Origin: an uncultured Cytophagaceae bacterium
GTDB lineage: Bacteria; Bacteroidota; Bacteroidia; Cytophagales; Spirosomataceae
Assembly: GCA_903837305.1 (NCBI GenBank)
Contig: CAILUB010000015.1
Coordinates: 1 to 14,126 of the forward strand
DNA length: 14,126 nt
Direction: 5' to 3'
This document shows, piece after piece, positions 1 to 5,716 of this stretch. The translations under genes were made by a program, and so were the position numbers. Numbering within the stretch: position 1 is the stretch's first letter; every line of letters begins with the position of its first letter. Below the pieces are notes generated by a model. That model was given only the letters and a program-made list of their open reading frames with translations. It did not search any database and was not told where the DNA came from.

Positions 1-14
1 AATTTTATTTCCAC

Positions 15-45
15 TTGCATAATTCAAAGGGAGACCGTATTTTTG
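15..45 (+). promoter_or_regulatory. Bacteroidota-type promoter for the tRNA genes
   Basis: A perfect TAnnTTTG -7 box (TATTTTTG, 38-45) is preceded by a TTG -33 element at 15-17 with a 20-bp spacer. This is the architecture recognised by the primary sigma factor of Bacteroidota. It lies 12 bp before tRNA-Gly. No second -7 box is visible between the two tRNA genes, so it probably also serves tRNA-Leu. Confidence 0.7.
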
Positions 46-57
46 CATCCACAAAAC

Positions 58-130
58 GCGAAAGTAGCGCAGCTGGTAGAGCGCGACCTTGCCAAGGTCG
101 AGGTCGCGGGTTCGAACCCCGTCTTTCGCT
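58..130 (+). tRNA. tRNA-Gly, anticodon GCC
   Basis: A 73-nt cloverleaf. The 7-bp acceptor stem pairs GCGAAAG (58-64) with CTTTCGC (123-129). The anticodon stem CGACC/GGTCG encloses the loop TTGCCAA, giving anticodon GCC for glycine codons GGC and GGT. The T-arm has the usual GGTTCGAACCCC core. The discriminator base is T (130), as expected for bacterial tRNA-Gly. The 3' CCA is not encoded, so it must be added by a nucleotidyltransferase. Confidence 0.97.
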
Positions 131-138
131 CTAAACGA

Positions 139-165
139 AAAAGCACCATCGGTGCTTTTAGTTTT
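139..165 (+). terminator. hairpin with T-tract between the two tRNA genes
   Basis: A perfect 9-bp stem AAAAGCACC/GGTGCTTTT (139-147 and 151-159) has a 3-nt ATC loop and is followed by AG and TTTT. It has the form of a weak intrinsic terminator or a processing hairpin. It lies 8 nt after tRNA-Gly and only 8 nt before the next T-tract ends ahead of tRNA-Leu. Since tRNA-Leu has no visible promoter of its own, partial read-through is likely. Confidence 0.65.
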
Positions 166-173
166 ACTAGGAC

Positions 174-259
174 GCTTGGGTGGTGGAACTGGTAGACACG
201 CGGGACTTAAAATCCCGTGAGCCGTAACGCTCGTGTGGGTTCGATTCCCATCCCAAGTA
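174..259 (+). tRNA. tRNA-Leu, anticodon TAA
   Basis: An 86-nt class II tRNA. The acceptor stem pairs GCTTGGG (174-180) with CCCAAGT (252-258), with one G-T wobble at the first pair, and the discriminator is A259. The anticodon loop CTTAAAA between GGGA and TCCC gives anticodon TAA, reading leucine UUA and UUG. A long variable arm (GAGC/GCTC) and the discriminator A are leucine identity features. CCA is not encoded. Confidence 0.97.
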
Positions 260-273
260 CAATTCAAGCGTCT

Positions 274-303
274 AAAAAAGCCTTCCTTCGGGAAGGCTTT
301 TTT
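274..303 (+). terminator. intrinsic terminator of the tRNA operon
   Basis: A perfect 13-bp stem (AAAAAAGCCTTCC, 274-286, with GGAAGGCTTTTTT, 291-303) is closed by a C(UUCG)G tetraloop, which is exceptionally stable. The 3' arm ends in six T, followed by GTTTT. It stands 14 nt after tRNA-Leu and ends the tRNA transcript. The matching A-run on the left makes it potentially bidirectional. Confidence 0.93.
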
Positions 304-341
304 GTTTTGCCTCTACGGTCTCTGAAGGATATCAATTAACA

Positions 342-349
342 TATTTTTG
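342..349 (+). promoter_or_regulatory. -7 promoter box of the AraC-type regulator gene
   Basis: TATTTTTG matches TAnnTTTG exactly. The predicted transcript start near 354-357 leaves a leader of about 25 nt before the TTG start at 382. No TTG -33 element is visible at the right distance, so only the -7 half is clear. Confidence 0.55.
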
Positions 350-381
350 CGTACCTTCCCCTATAACTAACTGTTCTAAAT

Positions 382-1530
382 TTGATACCTGCTATTTGCC
401 TTATTGGTTTCTTAGGATCCATTCTGCTGTTAAACTTTGCAGATAAGGTAAATCCGGCAAATCGGTATTTAGCCTACCATTTCTTTTTGAATGCCGTGTT
501 TGGTATTGCTCATTGGTCCACAGTTATTTCAGATTCCAATACCCTTCGCGCCATTTTTGCGATTCATTATTTTCCCATTTATCTGCTGAATACGCCCTTT
601 TTATATTTCTATGTTAGGGCGGTTTTGACAGAAAAAATTCGAATAAAAGGATGGGATTATCTTCATTTCATCCCATTTGTAATTGTATTTATAAACGTTT
701 TACCTTACAGTACTCTACCCTGGCAAGAGAAGTTGAAATTCACCTCGTTGTTGCATGAGGATTTTGATAATATATATCATATTTATTTTCCACTTCTTTC
801 TTTTTCCGTTTATTTCGTTTTAAGGTCGACTCTGTCTTTGATTTATGTCATTCTTTCGGGCATCATTGTACTTAGATCTATTAAAAAAGGTGAATTGACT
901 ACTGCGGTAACATTAAAAACTTGGCTTCAAGTCTGCTTAGGGTTAGGATTTATATTTAATTTTGGTGTAGTTTTCTTTTGTTTTTATTCCTTAGCTCAAA
1001 ATGAGTTTGTATTAAAAATGGATGAGCAAGGCAGGTGGCGAAATGTAGTTAGCATATTTATGTCTTCGTTAACTATTTCAATCTTTTTTTTTCCAAAAAT
1101 TCTTTACGGCCTTCATTTTCTTAATGGAGCAAAATTAAGTGATGTAGTGAAACTAAATAATGCAATAACCCCTGAATCTCAATCACGATTAATTCAGATT
1201 GACGGGCTGATGGAAAGTTATTTACTTGAAAAAAAATTTCTTTCGCAGGGTTTTTCATTAACTGATTTAGTTAGAGATTTAGATGTTCCACTGCACGCTT
1301 TGACCTATTATTTTAATTATTATAAGGGAACGACTTTTTTAAATTGGAAAAATCAGCTTCGTGTTTCTGAAGCCATTCAACTCATGCAATCCGGCAAAGC
1401 GGATTTTCACACGCTAGAAAGTGTTGGCGAGGCCTGTGGCTATAAGTCACGATCAAATTTTATTCAAGCCTTTAAGGCAAATACGGGTGAATCGCCATCG
1501 GCATACCTGAAGAGATTAGGGGGTAAATGA
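382..1530 (+). CDS. membrane-bound AraC-family transcriptional regulator (7TM + HTH)
   Basis: A 382-aa protein. The N-terminal 250 residues hold about seven hydrophobic segments (near 2-20, 30-50, 57-79, 92-108, 135-163, 182-205 and 226-248). The C-terminal 95 residues are an AraC/XylS-type double helix-turn-helix: FSLTDLVRDLDVP is helix-turn-helix 1, and SVGEACGYKSRSNFIQAFK followed by TGESPSAYLK is the family's conserved second half. This architecture is common in Bacteroidota, where the membrane part probably senses a signal and the cytoplasmic end binds DNA. The TTG start is chosen because the frame opens only at 367, has no ATG or GTG before the first membrane segment, and sits about 25 nt after a -7 box. 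It is followed by the surface-protein block in the same direction, so control of that block is possible but only inferred. The ligand is unknown. Confidence 0.88.
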   Translation: MIPAICLIGFLGSILLLNFADKVNPANRYLAYHFFLNAVFGIAHWSTVISDSNTLRAIFAIHYFPIYLLNTPFLYFYVRAVLTEKIRIKGWDYLHFIPFVIVFINVLPYSTLPWQEKLKFTSLLHEDFDNIYHIYFPLLSFSVYFVLRSTLSLIYVILSGIIVLRSIKKGELTTAVTLKTWLQVCLGLGFIFNFGVVFFCFYSLAQNEFVLKMDEQGRWRNVVSIFMSSLTISIFFFPKILYGLHFLNGAKLSDVVKLNNAITPESQSRLIQIDGLMESYLLEKKFLSQGFSLTDLVRDLDVPLHALTYYFNYYKGTTFLNWKNQLRVSEAIQLMQSGKADFHTLESVGEACGYKSRSNFIQAFKANTGESPSAYLKRLGGK

Positions 1531-1541
1531 AAGTTTTACAG

Positions 1542-1570
1542 CACTACGAAATAACAATGCCGTTGTAGTG
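1542..1570 (+). other. small hairpin after the regulator gene
   Basis: CACTACGA (1542-1549) can pair with TTGTAGTG (1563-1570), eight pairs including one G-T, around a 13-nt loop. It begins 12 nt after the stop codon of the regulator. There is no T-tract behind it, so it is not a convincing intrinsic terminator; it may protect the mRNA 3' end or be chance. Confidence 0.3.
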
Positions 1571-1671
1571 AATTTACCCTCGTATAGTTTCTCCTTTTCA
1601 ATGCCCTATACTCCATTGATTGGTTCTTGGACTGACTTACATTAGACTACATTTAATCTACAAATAATGCG

Positions 1672-1699
1672 AAACCCTCTGCCTTGGCGGAGGGTTTTT
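1672..1699 (+). terminator. intrinsic terminator
   Basis: The stem AACCCTCTGC/GCGGAGGGTT (one G-T pair) with a CTTG loop is followed directly by T residues (to 1699). It most simply ends transcripts from the AraC-type regulator gene, about 140 nt beyond its stop. It also lies upstream of the 1825 gene, so it could act as a leader attenuator if a promoter lies at 1627-1655 (see findings). Confidence 0.82.
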
Positions 1700-1722
1700 G
1701 CGTTTAAGGCAAATTGTTATTT

Positions 1723-1747
1723 TGTTTCGATTCAGCGAATCGAAACA
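1723..1747. repeat. perfect 25-bp palindrome (11-bp arms, 3-bp spacer)
   Basis: The arms TGTTTCGATTC (1723-1733) and GAATCGAAACA (1737-1747) are exact inverted repeats around AGC. It sits between the terminator at 1672-1699 and the start of the surface-protein block at 1825. It could be a dimer operator site, an RNA hairpin in the leader, or a secondary terminator, since TTTT follows the right arm. The sequence alone does not decide. Confidence 0.8.
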
Positions 1748-1824
1748 TTTTGTCGCTCTACTATTTTTTCTCATCTCTGGCATTCTCTTATATTTATTTT
1801 ATTCTATTAGAAAAATTATATTCT

Positions 1825-2358
1825 ATGTTAAAAAATTACTCATTAGTGATTTTTATTGTTGTTTTATTAATGCCAGTAATTGCTGCCCGAGGTCAGTCGA
1901 TTAGCCCGCAAACCATCAATGTGGGGGGCAAAGCTACTTCGTCATCAGGCTTCTCATTAGACTATAGCATAGGCGAATCTACTTCTATAACTTATTATAA
2001 ATCATCCGATAACTCGTCGATTAGCGCGGGTGTACTTCAGTCATTTACTCCCTTAGTTACGGGTATTACTGACTTGAGTTTTACGGAAGGAGAAAGCATC
2101 ACGGTTTCTCCTAATCCTGCTTCACAAAACCTACGCATTAAAGGGTTACTTAATCGCCCTGGATTCATCGAGTTCCACCTCGTAGATGTAAACGGCAGAG
2201 TGATGACCATAGATCCTAAGAGTTATTACATTAACTACTTTGACAAAGAATTCAACGTTTCCTCTTTCAACGAGGGGGTATATTTCATTCGATTAATGTA
2301 TCAGTCAATGGACTCAGATACTAAATCAGCCGTATTCAAATTTATTAAAATCCAATAA
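1825..2358 (+). CDS. T9SS-sorted surface protein
   Basis: A 177-aa exported protein. The start at ATG 1825 is chosen because it opens a typical signal peptide (MLKNYSLVIFIVVLLM.., cleaved near ARG-Q); the same frame stays open further upstream but encodes no such peptide. Residues about 25-80 (ISPQTINVGG.. to SAGVLQSFTPL) are a small module often found in Bacteroidota surface proteins. The C-terminal 80 residues are a type A T9SS sorting domain: VSPNPASQNLRIKG, FHLVDVNGRVM, FNEGVYFIRL and a final KFIKI strand. In known clients this domain directs export through the outer membrane and is then usually cleaved and replaced by a lipid anchor. The mature part is very short for a T9SS client. Its stop codon overlaps the start of the large fibre-like gene, so the two are probably made together. 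Confidence 0.85.
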   Translation: MLKNYSLVIFIVVLLMPVIAARGQSISPQTINVGGKATSSSGFSLDYSIGESTSITYYKSSDNSSISAGVLQSFTPLVTGITDLSFTEGESITVSPNPASQNLRIKGLLNRPGFIEFHLVDVNGRVMTIDPKSYYINYFDKEFNVSSFNEGVYFIRLMYQSMDSDTKSAVFKFIKIQ

Positions 2359-5300
2359 TGAAAAAGCTCATCCTACTCCTATCTATTATTGCCTTATTCT
2401 GCCAAAGCACCTTCGCGCAAACAGGAGGCTTAAACTTCCAAGGTATTGCTAGAAACGCATCAGGTGCAGTATTAGCCAACCAAAAGGTTAACCTGAAGTT
2501 CAGCATTTTAAAAACGACTGAAACAGGTGATGTTGAATATACGGAGACCAAAGAGACAACGACAAACGCCCAGGGTATATTCGCTGTCGTTGTGGGTGAA
2601 GTGAATGCGTCCAGCTTTGCTGCTATTGATTGGAAGCAAGCTCCTAAATTCTTAAAAGTAGAAATGGACCCAGCAGGTGGAACTAGCTTTGTTTCGATGG
2701 GAACTACTAGATTACAGAATGTACCCTTTGCGTATTATGCGAATGGGGTGAATGCGAGTAATATAGACGGTGCTGTGCCTGTGAGTAAAGGGGGTACGGG
2801 GGCGATTGATGCTGCAGCGGCAAGAACTAATCTAGGTCTAGTTATAGGAACCAATGTTCAAGCACCATTAACAGCAGGAACAGATTATTTAACACCGACA
2901 GGGAATGCAGTAACAGCCACTAAGTTCGCTGCTGCGAAAAAGATTAACGGAGTTGATTTTGATGGCAGTGCTGATATTAGCATCACTGCTACCGCGGATG
3001 CAAGTACTTTAAGTGGAACGGTAGCGATTGCTAAAGGTGGAACAGGTGCTACGGATGCAGCTGCGGCTAGAACGAATTTGGGTTTAGCAATAGGCACAAA
3101 CGTTCAAGCACCACTAACTGCTGGGACAGATTATTTAACGCCGACAGGAAGCGCAGCTAACCTTACTAATTTCCCGACGCTAAATCAAAATACGACAGGT
3201 AATGCTTCATCTGCAACAAAATTATCCACAGCAAGAAAACTTAACGGAGTGGCGTTTGATGGTAGTGCAGATATAACAGTGGCTGCTGATGCAGGAACTT
3301 TAACGGGCACAGTAGCTTTGGTGAATGGAGGAACGGGAGCAACAACAGCTGCGGCTGCTAGAACGAATTTAGGTTTAGTGATAGGTACTAATGTGCAAGC
3401 CCCACTAATAGCAGGCACAGATTATTTAGCACCGACAGGAAGTGCGGCAAACCTTACTAATTTCCCGACACTAAATCAAAATACCACGGGTAATGCAGCT
3501 TCAGCAACAATAGCGGGAAATATAACGGCGACCAGTAACACCACTTTAACATCAGTTTCTAATTTGAATACTGTGGGTACAATTACCACAGGTGTATGGA
3601 GTGGGACAGTGATTTCGATTGAAAAAGGGGGTACCGGGTTAAATGTTACAGGAGCTAGCGGTCAAGTATTATCTTCTACTGGCAGCGGAACATTAACTTG
3701 GACTACTCCTACATCAGTTACCGTAGGAACTATATCAAGCACTTCCAACGTTAATGGTGCAATGTTGACAGAAGGTGTTTTAAGGCTAACTCCAGCAGAT
3801 GCAACAAATGGAGGAATAGTTACTGCAGGATCTCAATCATTTTCTGGCAATAAAGAAATTATAGGAAATTTAACAATCTCTCGCACATTAGGTAACGAGA
3901 CGCTTGATCAGTCGTATACTAGTGGAGTTTTTTCGACAGGGACCTATACTAATTTTTGGCAATCATTTACTGCCGGAATATCTGGCGTATTAACTAAGGT
4001 ATCATTGCAGTTTTATAATTGTCAAGCAACTGGTACTTTGTATCTATACCAAGGAACCGGGACAAATGGAACTTTACTAACTTCTCAAGCATTTACAATT
4101 TCAACTTTAGGACAGGAAGTGATGATTGATTTTCCATTAAGCAGTCCCGTTAATGTACAAAGTAACTTAGTATACACGATGGTTTTTGTAGCAAATTCAG
4201 GAACCATTTGGGGGATCTATGGGGCTCAAAACGGTTATGCAGGTGGAATATCCTATGTTGGTAACACACTTAGTACAATCTCTAATTCTTCTCGCCCCCT
4301 TTTGTTCAAAACCTTTGTAAGTCAAGGAAATGGTGGATCCTTAAGCGCAGGTGTAGGTTCTTCTACCATAGCTGGATCTCTTGTAGTCGGAGGAAGTGCA
4401 GCCACAGGAACTTCAGCCGCCTTAGAAGTGAAATCATCAACTCAAGGGTTTTTACCTCCTAGGATGCGAGCAGGTCAAAGGGATTCTATTCCATCTCCTG
4501 TACAAGGACTTGTTGTTTATTGTACGAACTGTGGTAGTAGAGGTGAATTAGAAGTATATGACGGCGTTGCCTGGGTTAATTTGCTAGGAAACACTGCGCA
4601 ATCAGTTCCAGCAGCTCCGGGTACTAATACATATTCGTATAGTTTTGTTGCAACGTTAACTAATGGTTCATACGTTTATAGTGTTTATAAATTTGATGGG
4701 AGTAGTTGGGCTTATGTAGGTGCTTCTCCCGTAAGTGATAGAGGTGGAGCTTATATTGGAGAATTAAACAATATCCATTATTCTTATATCTCCAATGGAA
4801 CAAGTTATTCCACCTATGCTTTCAATGGAACAACTTGGAGTTTGCTGTCAAATACGGGGACTGGCCCCTCTGGTATATATGGGGGCTTTATGGGAGTAAT
4901 TAATAATAAAATTTATCATCTTGGTTACAATGGCACAGCAAATGTCACGTACTCGTTTAACGGGACTACATGGCAAATAGAATCTACTACAGGCTCCCAA
5001 CCTAGTAGCTTATATGGAGGTTATCTTGGTACCTATAATAGTGTTTCTTATTTTGCAGGCTACAATGGAAATGCTACTTCTCTTTATTCCTTTAACGGGA
5101 CGACCTGGTCACTTATTTCTAGTTTGAGCAATAGTTACACATTTCTAGGGCAATTAGGGAATACCTCCTACTTAAGTTATTACAATGGAAGTAGTTATTC
5201 ATACAGCACGTTTAATGGAACTACCTTTTCAAATTGGACACCTACAGGCTTACCATCTGGGATAAGCGGATATAATTTTAATTATATGGGAGTTTTAAAT

Positions 5301-5471
5301 AATAAGCTTTATACCTCAATTAGCGATAATTCAACTGGAGCAAGAACATTGTATTCTTTTGATGGAACTTCTTTTACAAATTTGTCAAGCATAACAAACC
5401 CTGGCAATTTTTATGGTGGATTTAATTGTTACATGTGTAGTCAATATTTTATAGGAGGAAATCTTAAATAA
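2358..5471 (+). CDS. large modular surface fibre protein (tail-fibre-like repeats, propeller-like C-terminus)
   Basis: A 1037-aa exported protein with a signal peptide (MKKLILLLSIIALFCQSTFAQ). Residues 22-130 are a Bacteroidota N-terminal module (LNFQGIARNASGAVL.., ending NVPFAYYANG). Residues 145-430 carry four GGTG units resembling phage tail-fibre repeats (GTGATDAAAARTNLGL, INGVDFDGSADI). About 505-660 looks like a beta-sandwich (QSFTAGISGVLTKVSLQFY). Residues 688-745 are the LPPRM..AQRD-type module common in this phylum, with a CTNC pair (C722, C725). Residues 779-1006 hold six F(N/D)GT.(W/F) repeats spaced 40-49 residues apart, suggesting a six-bladed beta-propeller. There is no T9SS sorting domain, lipobox or enzyme motif. 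The start ATG overlaps the preceding stop by one base (TAATG), so translation is probably coupled. A surface adhesin or fibre is the likely role; ligand and export route are unknown. Confidence 0.82.
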   Translation: MKKLILLLSIIALFCQSTFAQTGGLNFQGIARNASGAVLANQKVNLKFSILKTTETGDVEYTETKETTTNAQGIFAVVVGEVNASSFAAIDWKQAPKFLKVEMDPAGGTSFVSMGTTRLQNVPFAYYANGVNASNIDGAVPVSKGGTGAIDAAAARTNLGLVIGTNVQAPLTAGTDYLTPTGNAVTATKFAAAKKINGVDFDGSADISITATADASTLSGTVAIAKGGTGATDAAAARTNLGLAIGTNVQAPLTAGTDYLTPTGSAANLTNFPTLNQNTTGNASSATKLSTARKLNGVAFDGSADITVAADAGTLTGTVALVNGGTGATTAAAARTNLGLVIGTNVQAPLIAGTDYLAPTGSAANLTNFPTLNQNTTGNAASATIAGNITATSNTTLTSVSNLNTVGTITTGVWSGTVISIEKGGTGLNVTGASGQVLSSTGSGTLTWTTPTSVTVGTISSTSNVNGAMLTEGVLRLTPADATNGGIVTAGSQSFSGNKEIIGNLTISRTLGNETLDQSYTSGVFSTGTYTNFWQSFTAGISGVLTKVSLQFYNCQATGTLYLYQGTGTNGTLLTSQAFTISTLGQEVMIDFPLSSPVNVQSNLVYTMVFVANSGTIWGIYGAQNGYAGGISYVGNTLSTISNSSRPLLFKTFVSQGNGGSLSAGVGSSTIAGSLVVGGSAATGTSAALEVKSSTQGFLPPRMRAGQRDSIPSPVQGLVVYCTNCGSRGELEVYDGVAWVNLLGNTAQSVPAAPGTNTYSYSFVATLTNGSYVYSVYKFDGSSWAYVGASPVSDRGGAYIGELNNIHYSYISNGTSYSTYAFNGTTWSLLSNTGTGPSGIYGGFMGVINNKIYHLGYNGTANVTYSFNGTTWQIESTTGSQPSSLYGGYLGTYNSVSYFAGYNGNATSLYSFNGTTWSLISSLSNSYTFLGQLGNTSYLSYYNGSSYSYSTFNGTTFSNWTPTGLPSGISGYNFNYMGVLNNKLYTSISDNSTGARTLYSFDGTSFTNLSSITNPGNFYGGFNCYMCSQYFIGGNLK
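2790..3626 (+). repeat. tail-fibre-like repeat units in the 2358 gene
   Basis: GGTG units begin at 2790, 3036, 3327 and (a shorter, diverged one) 3627, giving unit lengths of 82, 97 and 100 codons. Each full unit reads GGTGA..AAARTNLGL..IGTNVQAPL.AGTDYL.PTG and then a linker. The second and third share a linker with a 20-bp identical stretch (3159-3178 and 3450-3469). These are in-frame duplications, and loss or gain of a unit by recombination would change fibre length without breaking the frame. Confidence 0.85.
4692..5375 (+). repeat. six F(N/D)GT.(W/F) repeats, propeller-like
   Basis: The motif occurs at residues 779 (FDGSSW), 822, 867 and 912 (FNGTTW), 952 (FNGTTF) and 1001 (FDGTSF), at spacings of 43, 45, 45, 40 and 49 residues. 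Between motifs lie GG-Y/F and G-strand-like stretches such as YGGFMGVINNKIYHLGYNG. The regular period of about 45 residues fits Kelch-like propeller blades. Protein-level repetition is clear; the fold is inferred. Confidence 0.75.
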
Positions 5472-5497
5472 ATAATTTAAAAAGGAAACATACTTTC

Positions 5498-5535
5498 AAG
5501 GCCCGGCATCCTAAAAATGGATGGACGGGCCTTTT
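5498..5535 (+). terminator. intrinsic terminator after the 2358 gene
   Basis: The outer stem AAGGCCCG/CGGGCCTT (5498-5505 and 5526-5533) and the inner stem CATCC/GGATG (5507-5511 and 5519-5523) are separated by a small internal loop. The apical loop is TAAAAAT and the 3' arm ends in TTTT. It stands 27 nt after the stop and separates the two surface-protein pairs. Confidence 0.88.
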
Positions 5536-5605
5536 CAATGGTATTAAAAGTGGCCAAGGTTTGTAGATTCAATTTCTTTTGAAAAAACTTATTCGACCTT
5601 CCCCC

Positions 5606-5634
5606 TTGCGCTCTTAAGAATCCTAGTACCTTTG
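5606..5634 (+). promoter_or_regulatory. Bacteroidota-type promoter of the second surface pair
   Basis: The -7 box TACCTTTG (5627-5634) is a perfect TAnnTTTG, and a TTG -33 element lies at 5606-5608 with an 18-bp spacer. Transcription would start near 5640, leaving a leader of about 75 nt before ATG 5717. Confidence 0.72.
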
Positions 5635-5716
5635 TTATCAACAAATTACCATCAATTTATATTCGTATTGCTTCTTAACCACTAATAAGCAATCTGTTCT
5701 TTCTTAAAGATTGCTT

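Noticed and set aside
58..310. tRNA genes as an integration site for a mobile island
   Set aside because: No integrase and no repeated tRNA 3' fragment could be seen in the window.
1698..1904. 68-codon open frame overlapping the start of the T9SS-sorted gene
   Set aside because: It crosses the palindrome and the signal-peptide region of the real gene in another frame and ends without any recognisable domain.
2790..3626. CRISPR-like array
   Set aside because: The repeats are long, unequal (246, 291 and 300 bp), coding in frame and diverged; there are no short identical repeats with unique spacers.
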